From Gemmata massiliana (GTDB lineage: Bacteria; Planctomycetota; Planctomycetia; Gemmatales; Gemmataceae), in NCBI RefSeq assembly GCF_901538265.1, contig NZ_LR593886.1, positions 6,655,738-6,719,737 of the forward strand: DNA of 64,000 bases, given 5' to 3'. Both the position numbers and the translations under genes were made by a program. Positions within the stretch are counted from its first letter, which is position 1; the number at the start of each line of letters is the position of its first letter. The notes below the pieces were generated by a model that was not told where the DNA came from, did not search any database, and saw only the letters and a program-made list of their open reading frames with translations. Positions 1 through 7,447 of this stretch are shown in pieces.

Positions 1-2
1 CG

Positions 3-488
3 ACAGAGGAGCACCCACTCTTCGTGGGGCGCGGGAAGGTCGGCCTCCAGTACGAACGGGTGCTCGGCAACTCGTCGAGCGGGGGCTTGCAGCTCGACCC
101 CGCACTGAGCAAGCTCGCGACCGGGAAACTGGAACTGGAAGTCGGCGACGCGCCCGAACCGGCGCGACTCGACGCCGTGCTCCGGGTTCAAGCGGACACG
201 AAAAAGGGCATCGGCATACGGTTCGAGCACCCCGGGACGGCGGACCAGTCGTTCACCTCCGACGAGTACCGTTACGCGGTCCTCGACAAGGACGGGGTGC
301 AGGTGAACGGGGCGCTGATGCACCTCCCGCTCGCGATCCACACCACGCACCTGCCGAAGACCGAGCGCGCGGTCACCGATTACTCGGACTACACGCTCGA
401 TCCGCGCAAGCTGAAGTCGGGTGAGGAATACTACGTGGTCGTTACGGTGCGGAACCTCACGGCGCTCGCGAAGTTCAAATCCGACTGA
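3..488 (+). CDS. C-terminal part of an unknown protein (5' end outside window)
   Basis: The reading frame is open from base 3, so the gene begins before the window; about 161 residues are visible. A GTG at 24 is a possible internal start but has no convincing ribosome-binding site. The sequence is a soluble mix of charged residues and valine/tyrosine strands, with a C-terminal stretch EEYYVVVTVRNLTALAKF that looks like the last strands of a beta-sandwich. No signal peptide or catalytic motif can be judged because the N-terminus is missing. I do not recognise the family. Confidence 0.6.
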   Translation, partial: TEEHPLFVGRGKVGLQYERVLGNSSSGGLQLDPALSKLATGKLELEVGDAPEPARLDAVLRVQADTKKGIGIRFEHPGTADQSFTSDEYRYAVLDKDGVQVNGALMHLPLAIHTTHLPKTERAVTDYSDYTLDPRKLKSGEEYYVVVTVRNLTALAKFKSD

Positions 489-548
489 CCGGGTACGGCG
501 CCCGACGCGTCTGTTCGACGGTCTCATCAGCCTCCCGCTCGATCGCGT

Positions 549-569
549 GGCCCCGGCGCGACCGGGGCC
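549..569 (+). terminator. GC-rich hairpin after the first gene
   Basis: An 8-bp perfect stem (GGCCCCGG/CCGGGGCC) with a 5-nt loop lies 60 bases after the stop codon. There is no T-run, so this is a terminator-like hairpin only. The rest of the 489-788 gap holds nothing recognisable except the ribosome-binding site of the next gene. Confidence 0.3.
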
Positions 570-788
570 GCGCAACAATGAGTGGACGAGCGGCTTTCTC
601 ATTTCAATGTACTGGACTCACCCCGGCGAACGGGGTAATCTCTTTCGTTAGCCCTCCTGTACGCCCTCCCACACGCTCGCCCGGTTACTGACTCTCCGCC
701 CGATTTGTTCGCCCAGGTTGATTATTTCATTCGTTCGTTCTTGTTCGTTCTGCGGACACCACATCACGTCCTCTCCGGAGGTGCGGCC

Positions 789-1772
789 ATGCGCCGTCGC
801 GGGTTCACACTGATCGAGTTACTCGTCGTCATCGCTATTATCGCGATCCTCATCGGGCTCCTGCTCCCCGCCGTGCAAAAGGTGCGCGACGCGGCGGCCC
901 GGATGTCGTGCAGCAACAACCTGAAGCAGGTGGGGCTCGCGTCCCACAACTTCGTGTCGGCCAACGGCAAGTTCCCGGACGGGGCCTGGGCCACCGGCAT
1001 CGCCTACAGCAACAACGACCTGAGCCGCCTGCTCCCGTACTTCGAGCAGGACAACATCGCCAAGATCTACAACTACACCCAGGCGTGGTACGGGGACGCG
1101 GCGAACGTGACCGCCACGAGCAACCGGATCAAGAGCCTCATGTGCCCCTCGGACCCGCAGGTTCTCGGGAAGCCGGGCACCTCCGAGCCGATGGGCCTTA
1201 CCAGCTACCACGGGAACTCCGGGATCTGGTACGACCGCAGCGGCAAGGACGGGATGTTCGACGACCTGCTGAACACGGGGCGCAAGATCGAGGGCGTCAC
1301 CGACGGCACCAGCAACACCGCGCTCTACGCGGAGGTCACGGCCGGGTACCTGTCCGGCGGGGGCGGGGGCAAGAAGGGCGGCGACTGCTTCGAGACCACC
1401 ACGTCCCAGCCGTACCAGGCCCTCACGTGGGCACAGCTCCAAGCGGGCCGGGCCGAGATCCTGTCGCGGGACTACAAGACCGCGTCGCTGGCCGGGGGCT
1501 GGAGCCCGGCGTGGAGCTACAAGGGGTACCCGTATGTGGAGGGGTCCCCGTGGCGCACCTGGTACAACCACCTGCTCCCGCCGAACTCCCCGTGCTGGCG
1601 CCCCGGCGACTGGTGGGCCATCGTGGTGCCCGCCAGCAGCTACCACACCGGCGGGGCCAACGTGTGCATGGCCGACGGGAGCGTCCGGTTCGTGCGCGAC
1701 GCGGTCGACCCGGACGCCTGGATGTCCTACGGCAGCCGCGCGGGCGGCGAGGTCGGTGGCAGCCTCGATTAA
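789..1772 (+). CDS. DUF1559 prepilin-like protein (type II pseudopilin N-terminus)
   Basis: 327 residues. The N-terminus [20 protein letters not shown] is a classical prepilin leader: short basic peptide, cleavage expected after Gly5, Phe at +1, Glu at +5, then the hydrophobic pilin helix. The rest matches the DUF1559 (SBP_bac_10) family that is greatly expanded in planctomycetes, including the late H-x9-DG signature ([17 protein letters not shown]). The ATG at 789 follows GGAGGTG by seven bases and gives exactly the prepilin leader; an upstream in-frame start at 705 would bury it. Expected to be inserted in the inner membrane and processed by a prepilin peptidase; role in the cell unknown. 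It is followed by a mini-lipoprotein gene in the same orientation. Confidence 0.93.
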   Translation: MRRRGFTLIELLVVIAIIAILIGLLLPAVQKVRDAAARMSCSNNLKQVGLASHNFVSANGKFPDGAWATGIAYSNNDLSRLLPYFEQDNIAKIYNYTQAWYGDAANVTATSNRIKSLMCPSDPQVLGKPGTSEPMGLTSYHGNSGIWYDRSGKDGMFDDLLNTGRKIEGVTDGTSNTALYAEVTAGYLSGGGGGKKGGDCFETTTSQPYQALTWAQLQAGRAEILSRDYKTASLAGGWSPAWSYKGYPYVEGSPWRTWYNHLLPPNSPCWRPGDWWAIVVPASSYHTGGANVCMADGSVRFVRDAVDPDAWMSYGSRAGGEVGGSLD

Positions 1773-1879
1773 TGCGCGTTCCTGATTCCCCGACGGGGCG
1801 CGGTGCCGAAGCACGGCCCCGTCGGGTGACACGCCCCAAACCCACCAAGTCACAACACAGATAACGGAGACACGGATTC

Positions 1880-2044
1880 ATGCGAGTTCTTGTGATCGCG
1901 GGCCTGTTGGTGATCGCGTCCGGGTGCGGATCGAGCGAACCGACCCAGCCGAAGTTGAGCGACTCCCAGGTGAAGGACATCATGAACCAGGGGAAGTCCC
2001 AGGGCGATAAGGAGCGCGGCGGAAAAGGGGGACCGAAGAAGTAG
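1880..2044 (+). CDS. Mini-lipoprotein (54 aa)
   Basis: A 54-residue protein starting MRVLVIAGLLVIASGCGSS: hydrophobic signal followed by a lipobox (IASGC) with the lipidated Cys at position 16. The mature part is about 39 residues, hydrophilic, with a lysine/glycine tail (KGGPKK). An AACGGAGA-type ribosome-binding site precedes the ATG. It lies 107 bases after the DUF1559 gene on the same strand; small lipoproteins following DUF1559 genes are a familiar arrangement in Gemmata relatives, which suggests a shared transcript. Function unknown. Confidence 0.75.
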   Translation: MRVLVIAGLLVIASGCGSSEPTQPKLSDSQVKDIMNQGKSQGDKERGGKGGPKK

Positions 2045-2055
2045 GCCGAACCGCG

Positions 2056-2096
2056 CGGGCGCCCGGTGGCCGTTCGCTACTACTGGCGGGCGCCCG
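2056..2096 (+). terminator. Hairpin after the mini-lipoprotein, then AT-richer intergenic DNA
   Basis: Two copies of the self-complementary 10-mer CGGGCGCCCG (2056-2065 and 2087-2096) can pair with each other across a 21-nt loop, a plausible terminator stem 12 bases after the stop codon. The remaining gap to 2483 is clearly AT-richer than the surroundings (2100-2280) and may hold a promoter for the next gene, but I see no convincing boxes or RNA gene. Confidence 0.35.
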
Positions 2097-2483
2097 ACTT
2101 CACAAAAACCGGCCGCAAAAACAATCAAACCAAAAACGATCTCACTTCATTAAAATCTCTTGCGTCGCATTCGCGTCGCGATTTTTCGGCTGTGGAAGCA
2201 ACTTGTGGGCCGGATAACCGTGACATCAAAATAAAGATAAAACGTACCAATTCGGTGCAGCAAGCAATATCACGCTCATACGCGCCAGTGGCCTCAACTG
2301 TCGGCGCCGCACTTCGTTAGGAGCGGCTCCTCCGGGATCACGAACCGGAACCACCTCTTCTTGTGAAAATCGCTTAACGCTCTCATCGCGAACTCAGGAG
2401 CCGCGCCCGCCCGGAGTCGATACCAATGAGGGGTCTCGTCCACGCACCGCCACTACGCGCAGTTCAACGGCCCGGAGGGTCTC

Positions 2484-3149
2484 GTGTTTAACCCCGGTTG
2501 GCACAAGCGGGTTCCCCCGCGGGTCGTCGCTTGCGCCCTCGTTGCCGTCGCGGTGGCGGGCACCGGCGCGGCGCTCCTGGCGTTCCGGCCCCCGGACGCC
2601 CCCGAGCGCTCCGTGCGCGGCCCGCTCCCGCCCGGGACGTACCCGGCCCAGCCGCTCCCGGCCGGCGCCCTGTTGCCCGCGCTCAAGGCCGAGGGCTGGG
2701 TGAACGGCCCGGCCGTCGGGACCGGGCACCGGCTGGTCGTCGTGGACATCTGGGCGCACTGGTGCCCCGGGTGCCGCGCAACGGCCCCGGGACTGGTCCG
2801 CGCGTACCACCGGTTCAAGGAGCGCGGGGTCGCGTTCGTGAGCCTCACGAACGTCGCGCGCCCGAGCGTGGAGGAGTTCGTGTCGTCCCTCGACGTCCCG
2901 TGGCCCGCCGGGTACGGCGCGGACCTGGAGTCCATCGCGGCGCTCGGCGCGTACAGCTCGGCCCGCATGGGCGCGACCTACAACCCCGGGTACGAGGTGT
3001 CCCCGACCCTGTACCTGCTGGACGCGAAGGGTCGCGTGCTGTGGCACGACGACCAGGCCCGGCCCCGGCACACCAAGGACGCCCCCACGATCGTCGAGGA
3101 TCTGGTCGCCGAGATCGAGCGCGCGCTCGGGCCGGAGCCGAAGAAGTAG
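2484..3149 (+). CDS. Membrane-anchored thioredoxin-like (TlpA/ResA-type) protein
   Basis: 221 residues. One N-terminal membrane segment (about residues 14-33) is followed by a proline-rich linker and a thioredoxin fold. The active site is WCPGC (Cys94, Cys97) after the strand VVVDIW, and the cis-proline is in VSPTLYLLD (Pro174). The start is GTG with GGAGG five bases upstream. Family knowledge: TlpA/ResA proteins act on disulfides outside the cytoplasmic membrane, often in cytochrome maturation; the partner here cannot be told from the neighbours. The C-terminus ends soon after the last helix, as usual for the family. Confidence 0.88.
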   Translation: MFNPGWHKRVPPRVVACALVAVAVAGTGAALLAFRPPDAPERSVRGPLPPGTYPAQPLPAGALLPALKAEGWVNGPAVGTGHRLVVVDIWAHWCPGCRATAPGLVRAYHRFKERGVAFVSLTNVARPSVEEFVSSLDVPWPAGYGADLESIAALGAYSSARMGATYNPGYEVSPTLYLLDAKGRVLWHDDQARPRHTKDAPTIVEDLVAEIERALGPEPKK

Positions 3150-3226
3150 TCCCGCTTGCCCCGGCGCCATACCCGGCCACCCGGGGGCGGTTCCCGGGCG
3201 CCGGACCGTGACCGCCGCGGCCACTG

Positions 3227-3889
3227 CTACCCCTTCGCCAGCACCGCGTCCACGACCCAGCACCCGTACACGTGCGGGCCGGGTCCGCGGCAGTGGTCCA
3301 GCACATCGGCGCTGTCGCACCCCGCGTCCTGAAGTGCGTCCGCCAGAATCGGCATCGCGCTGAACTCCCGCGTTTCGTACATCTGGAGGGCCACGGCGCG
3401 AGCGGTGGAGGTGCGCCATTCCGGGGCAAACGCGACGGGCCGAAACGGGTTGCCAACGATCTCCCGCAACAGGTCCGCGATCTGGCGCGCGTGTACGGTG
3501 GTCGCGCCGCGCCCGTCGAAGTGCAACAGGCAGTCAATGACATACGCCGGCTCGCACGCGGCGTGGACCGCGAACGCCGCTTCGCGCTGCGACTCGCTGC
3601 CGGCGAGACCGGCGCCACGGATCACCGCTTCGGCCGAACGAAAAATCGCCCGCGCCTGTTCGCCCGACAGGTCGCGCTCTTCGTCGAATTGGCGCTCGAG
3701 GTGCTCCACGCACCGGCGGCTGCGCGCGTCGATGACCTCCGGCCAGACCAACCGGCAGCAGGCCGCGCCGAACAGCTCGCGCTTCCGCCGAACGCGCGGG
3801 TCGCGGTGCCCGGCGTGCTCCAGCGCCCGAGGCACGGCCCCGTGCATCGAAATCGGATCGTCACTCGCCAGCCATTCCGCTTCGGTCAT
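3227..3889 (-). CDS. MTEAEWLA-family protein, copy 1
   Basis: 220 residues from an ATG preceded by GAGGAG. It belongs to a planctomycete-specific family with a constant start (MTEAEWLA, here MTEAEWLASDDP), an early region with the paired cysteines of AACCRL, a variable middle, and a conserved C-terminal module of about 75 residues: NPFRPVAFAPEWRTSTA, then MYETREFSAMPILADALQDA, GCDSADVLDHCR and CWVVDAVLAKG. No known catalytic motif, signal peptide or membrane segment; probably cytoplasmic and mostly helical. Function unknown. A remnant of another copy lies immediately upstream on the same strand, and 46 bases of the C-terminal coding part (3375-3420) are identical to copy 3 (6844-6889). Confidence 0.85.
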   Translation of the reverse strand: MTEAEWLASDDPISMHGAVPRALEHAGHRDPRVRRKRELFGAACCRLVWPEVIDARSRRCVEHLERQFDEERDLSGEQARAIFRSAEAVIRGAGLAGSESQREAAFAVHAACEPAYVIDCLLHFDGRGATTVHARQIADLLREIVGNPFRPVAFAPEWRTSTARAVALQMYETREFSAMPILADALQDAGCDSADVLDHCRGPGPHVYGCWVVDAVLAKG

Positions 3890-3897
3890 CGGGCTCC

Positions 3898-3994
3898 TCA
3901 CTCCTTCCCCCACACCAGATCCGCGCCCGCACACGCGCACGTCGTCGGCGTGGTCACAGCCCGCGTTCTGAATCGCGTCAGCCATAATCGGCCG
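3898..3994 (-). pseudogene. C-terminal remnant of an MTEAEWLA-family gene, frameshifted
   Basis: On the minus strand one frame reads PIMADAIQNAGCDHADDV and then continues out of family sequence. The next frame picks up ADLVWGKE followed by TGA. Together they match the family ending PILADALQDAGCDxADVLxHC...VVDLVLGKE with bases lost between. Only the last 30 or so codons survive; no start or earlier module is visible up to the PEP-CTERM gene. The remnant ends 8 bases before the start of copy 1, the same tandem spacing seen between intact copies, so it looks like the decayed upstream member of a tandem pair. Confidence 0.7.
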
Positions 3995-4181
3995 TTCTCG
4001 GGTCCGGTCAATTCGGACCGCCTCCCCGTCTGTGTCCCACTATCTAAGCACATCCTGACTGCGATGCAGAGGCGAAACCGCGGCCGAGTCGTTCGTGAGT
4101 CGGACTCGCCTTGTCCGCTCGGTCGGCTTTCGTTACCCTCCCGACCCGCGTTCGCCCCGCAGTTTGGAGAGGACCACCACG

Positions 4182-4802
4182 ATGCCCCTTTTCTCCCGAG
4201 TGGCATGCGCCGCACTCGCGGTTGTACTGCTCCCGCACATCGCCGCCGCCGGGCCGATCCAGTGGAGCTACAGCACGGAAGTAGTTTACGACCGCGATTA
4301 CGGCTCGAATTTCGCGGTGGCACTCGCGCCGGACGGCGCGGTCTCGACCGTACCCGGCGAGCGGGACTACGTCTGGCTGTTCAACTCGACCGGAAACCCG
4401 CGGCCGGCCCCGGGGGAATACGAGGCCCGGTACGGGTTCACGATCGCGGTGACGATCACGGACGCGGCCTCCCAGGAAGCCGCGACCGTGAACTTTTGGG
4501 GCGGCTACGCCTCGATGTGGTTCTACCAGCCCGAGGACGCAAACAACCCCGGCGCCTGGCGCTGGGAGTACGAGTCATCGAGCTTCGGCAGCCCTTCGGA
4601 ATCGCAGGAGGTCACCCTCGGGCGGAACCGGTACACGCTCCGCGGCCAGGGTGGAGGGAACGGCATGTTCCCGTTCGGCGAAATGTCCGTCGACATCAGC
4701 CCGGTGGCCGGGACGCCCGAACCGGGAACGCTCGCGATCGCGGGGCTGGGCCTGACCGCGGTCGGGGTGCTCCGGGCGCGCCGGCGCGCGGTCGTCGGAT
4801 GA
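4182..4802 (+). CDS. PEP-CTERM sorting-domain protein
   Basis: 206 residues. An N-terminal signal peptide (MPLFSRVACAALAVVLLPHI, cleavage near AAAG) leads to a beta-rich exported domain. The C-terminus has the PEP-CTERM signature: PEPGT at about residue 179, a hydrophobic helix (LAIAGLGLTAVGVL) and a basic end (RARRRAVVG). The ATG at 4182 follows GGAGAGG; longer versions start without a ribosome-binding site. Known of the family: the tail is recognised by an exosortase and the protein is delivered to the cell surface or an exopolysaccharide matrix. Its stop codon lies 16 bases from that of the ankyrin-fusion MTEAEWLA gene on the other strand. Confidence 0.88.
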   Translation: MPLFSRVACAALAVVLLPHIAAAGPIQWSYSTEVVYDRDYGSNFAVALAPDGAVSTVPGERDYVWLFNSTGNPRPAPGEYEARYGFTIAVTITDAASQEAATVNFWGGYASMWFYQPEDANNPGAWRWEYESSSFGSPSESQEVTLGRNRYTLRGQGGGNGMFPFGEMSVDISPVAGTPEPGTLAIAGLGLTAVGVLRARRRAVVG

Positions 4803-4818
4803 TGTGAATAGCGGCCGA

Positions 4819-5577
4819 TCACTCCTTGCCGAGCACGAGGTCCACGACCCAGTACCCGCGCACGTGCGGCGCGCTGGCATCGCGGCAGTGGTTCAGCACA
4901 TCGGTGTTGTCACACCCGGCGTCCTGAAGCGCGTCGCCCAGGATCGGCATCGCAGAGAAATTCTGTGACTCGCGCATGTGACGAACCAGAGCGAGAACGG
5001 TATCCGTGCGCCAGTTTGGAGAGAACGGGCCGAGGAACAGATTGTCCGGTATGGCGTCCCACATCCCATCATTTTTCATGTACTGAACCGTTTCGGCCGT
5101 CGAAGACTCGTTCGGGACCGCGCCGACCGAGATGAGGTACTTCACGAAGGCATGATTGTGGGCCGGATTGCGGGCCAGATCTACCGGCGTGCGCCCGCGG
5201 CACTCCTGTCGATTGAGGTCACTCCCCGCCTCCACAAGGAGCTTGAGGACTTCGGCGGACCCGCCACCAACAGCGTAGTGCAGTGGGGTGCCCTCGGGAC
5301 AATACGCGTTTACGTCCGCGCCCAATCGAAGTAGCAACTCCACCAGTTCGCGGTGCCCCTCTCCGGCGGCAACGTGCAGTAACGTTTGCCCGCCTCCCCA
5401 AATCGCCTGGGAGATCATTGGCTGCTCTTTGATTTCTTCCATGAGTTGGGCGGCGTCCACCACGCAGCCCTCTATGGCGCATTCAAACTGAGGTAACCGG
5501 CCCCAGTCAAGAACCTCCCACTGCTCTCCCAGCCACGGCCCCCGCTTGCCTGGCACGGGTGGTATTTCGTTCTCCAT
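4819..5577 (-). CDS. Ankyrin-repeat protein fused to the C-terminal MTEAEWLA module
   Basis: 252 residues. Residues about 62-155 form ankyrin repeats (GGGQTLLHVAAGEGHRELVE, LLLRLGADVN, GTPLHYAVGGGSAEVLKLLV, EAGSDLNRQECRGRTPVDLA). Residues about 176-252 are the C-terminal module of the MTEAEWLA family: FSPNWRTDTVLALV, MRESQNFSAMPILGDALQDA, GCDNTDVLNHCR and YWVVDLVLGKE. The constant MTEAEWLA start is absent, so here the module is attached to a protein-binding repeat domain. The ATG at 5577 has GAGGG upstream. No signal peptide, so a cytoplasmic protein is likely. Function unknown; the fusion suggests that the module works with a binding domain. Confidence 0.85.
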   Translation of the reverse strand: MENEIPPVPGKRGPWLGEQWEVLDWGRLPQFECAIEGCVVDAAQLMEEIKEQPMISQAIWGGGQTLLHVAAGEGHRELVELLLRLGADVNAYCPEGTPLHYAVGGGSAEVLKLLVEAGSDLNRQECRGRTPVDLARNPAHNHAFVKYLISVGAVPNESSTAETVQYMKNDGMWDAIPDNLFLGPFSPNWRTDTVLALVRHMRESQNFSAMPILGDALQDAGCDNTDVLNHCRDASAPHVRGYWVVDLVLGKE

Positions 5578-5760
5578 CGCAACACCCTCTATCCGGGAGG
5601 AAGGCCGGCACTTCAACGTGCCGCCTTTCAACCCTTCGGTTCCGAATCCGGGAATATTTCACCGGGTGCGCCGGTCTTCACTTATGCCCTGATTCCCCTC
5701 TGGAGAGCGCCTTATCACGTGGGGCGGCTCCCACCCCTCGTTGCAACCAGGGAACAACCG

Positions 5761-6564
5761 ATGTCGATGTCCCACCCGATCCAGCGGCCGTTGCGGACCG
5801 CCGTTGTTTTCGTGCTGCTGACTGCGCTCGTCCTCCCGACTGGGTGCAGTGAGAAGAAGCCGGCGGAACCGGCGCCGGCCCAAGCGTCGCCCCGGTTCAA
5901 GGCGGTGGCGTTCGACTACTTCGTGATCTTCAACGCCAACTCCGTCGTCCCGGCCGTGGAGAAGGCGTTCCCCGGTAGGGGCGCCGAGTTCACCAAGGCG
6001 TGGCGCGGCAAGCAGTTCGAGTACGGGTTCCTGCGCTCGATCGTCAACAAGCACGCGGACTTCTTCAAGGTCACCGAGGACGCACTGGTCTACACGGCCC
6101 AGGCCATGAAGCTCGACCTCACGCCCGAGAAGCGCGCGAGCCTGATGGACGCCTACCTGAACCTGGAACCGTGGCCCGACGCCGCGGAATCGCTCCGCAA
6201 GCTCCGGGCCGCCGGGGTGCGGATCATCACCATCGCCAACTTCAGCCCCAAGATGCTGAAGGCCAACGCCGACCACGCGAAGATCACCGACCTGTTCGAC
6301 GAGCTGTTGAGCACCGAGGTCAACGGCACCTACAAGCCCGACCCCAAAGCCTACGCCCTGGGGATGGAGCACCTGAAGCTCAAGAAGGACGAGATCGTGT
6401 TCGCGGCCTTCGGGGGCTGGGACGCTTACGGGGCCAAGAGTTTCGGCTACACCACATACTGGGTGAACCGCTTCCACCTGCCACCGGAGGAACTGGACGC
6501 CAAGCCCGACGCCACCTCGAACGACATGGCGGGCCTCGTGAAATTCGTCCTCGGCACCCCGTGA
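5761..6564 (+). CDS. Lipoprotein-type haloacid dehalogenase-like (HAD) protein
   Basis: 267 residues. The first 29 residues form a lipoprotein signal (hydrophobic stretch, then LPTGC with Cys29), followed by a proline/alanine linker. The body is a HAD hydrolase of the type II haloacid dehalogenase kind: motif I AFDYFVIFN with nucleophile Asp52, motif II IITIANFS, motif III Lys192 in TYKPDPKAY, and motif IV GGWDAYGAKSFGYTTYWVNR with Asp221. The family is normally cytoplasmic, so the lipid-anchored form is unusual. Whether it acts on haloacids or phosphate esters cannot be said. The start ATG has only a weak AGGGA upstream. Confidence 0.82.
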   Translation: MSMSHPIQRPLRTAVVFVLLTALVLPTGCSEKKPAEPAPAQASPRFKAVAFDYFVIFNANSVVPAVEKAFPGRGAEFTKAWRGKQFEYGFLRSIVNKHADFFKVTEDALVYTAQAMKLDLTPEKRASLMDAYLNLEPWPDAAESLRKLRAAGVRIITIANFSPKMLKANADHAKITDLFDELLSTEVNGTYKPDPKAYALGMEHLKLKKDEIVFAAFGGWDAYGAKSFGYTTYWVNRFHLPPEELDAKPDATSNDMAGLVKFVLGTP

Positions 6565-6582
6565 AAGCGCGACTCAAGGCAG

Positions 6583-6692
6583 CGCGGGAGAATGGTGTAC
6601 CGCAGAGGGCACGAGAGAGAGAGAGCGGAGAAAACCAGTTGCGTTTCTTCTCTGCGCCCTCCGTGCCCTCTGCGGTACACCATTCTCCCGCG
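6583..6692. repeat. 110-bp near-perfect palindrome
   Basis: Arms 6583-6613 and 6662-6692 are perfect 31-bp inverted repeats. The 48 bases between them (6614-6661) are themselves partly complementary (an AG-rich run opposite TTTCTTCTCTGCGCC). It begins 18 bases after the HAD stop codon and ends just before the end of the next minus-strand gene. It could act as a terminator for both genes, but its length and symmetry are more like a small non-autonomous or REP-type element. Confidence 0.8.
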
Positions 6693-6695
6693 TAA

Positions 6696-7445
6696 CTATC
6701 CCTTCCCGAGCACGCGGTCCACGACCCAGCACCCGCGCACGTGCGGCCCCTCACCGCGGCAGTGGTCGAGCACGTGGGCACTGTCGCAGCCCGCGTCCTG
6801 GAGCGCGTCGGCCAGGATCGGCAGCGCGCTAAAGTCACGCGACTCGTACATCTGGAGGGCCACGGCGCGAGCGGTGGAGGTGCGCCATTTCGGGGAAAAC
6901 GCGACGGGGCGAAACGGGTTCCCGAAGATGTCGCGCAGGAGGTCGGCTTGCGCCGCGCGTTCGGTGGGGTCGGGCTCCCGCTCCAGTTCCCGGAGCAGGC
7001 TGGTAGTTGGTTCGAGCCCACGGTCGGCCGCACGAAGGTGCGCCTTCGCGCAACCCGCAGCATAGTAGGCCAGCGCCGCCTGCGTGTCCCGCTTCCTTGT
7101 ACAACTCCAAACCGCGCTGCTCGCAAATACGCGCGCAGCGGCCCGAAACTCGACTGGCTGGTACGTCCAGGGCATGCGCGTAACGGGATTGTTCATGCGA
7201 TCGCCCTGGAGTCGCACCTGCCGCGCTCGCAACAGCGCTTCGCAAAGCCCGGACTTCGCGTGCAGTTCCAGGCAGTCGAGCGCGTCAGTGTCCGCGACAT
7301 CCAGCACGTCCCCGAGGCGGCGGCAGCACGCGATGCCGAACTGCCGGTACCGCTCGTCCGAGGCGGCCCGGCTGCGAGCGCGGGTGAACAGCGCTTCGAG
7401 CATGTCCCAAGGGTTTTCGCACGCCAGCCAGTCCGCTTCGGTCAT
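6696..7445 (-). CDS. MTEAEWLA-family protein, copy 3
   Basis: 249 residues starting MTEADWLACENPWDMLEALF, then GIACCRRLGDVLDV, a variable helical middle rich in Ala/Arg/Leu, and the constant C-terminal module (NPFRPVAFSPKWRTSTA, MYESRDFSALPILADALQDA, GCDSAHVLDHCR, CWVVDRVLGKG). The ATG lies only 2 bases after the stop codon of the upstream copy (7448-8176), so the two are probably translated from one transcript with coupling. No catalytic motif, signal or membrane segment seen. The C-terminal coding DNA is nearly identical to that of copy 1, suggesting recent duplication or gene conversion. Confidence 0.85.
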   Translation of the reverse strand: MTEADWLACENPWDMLEALFTRARSRAASDERYRQFGIACCRRLGDVLDVADTDALDCLELHAKSGLCEALLRARQVRLQGDRMNNPVTRMPWTYQPVEFRAAARVFASSAVWSCTRKRDTQAALAYYAAGCAKAHLRAADRGLEPTTSLLRELEREPDPTERAAQADLLRDIFGNPFRPVAFSPKWRTSTARAVALQMYESRDFSALPILADALQDAGCDSAHVLDHCRGEGPHVRGCWVVDRVLGKG

Positions 7446-7447
7446 CC

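Noticed and set aside
3272-4807. Long plus-strand frame across copy 1 and the PEP-CTERM gene.
   Set aside because: Runs antisense to the MTEAEWLA gene and out of frame with the PEP-CTERM gene; arginine/alanine/proline-rich shadow.
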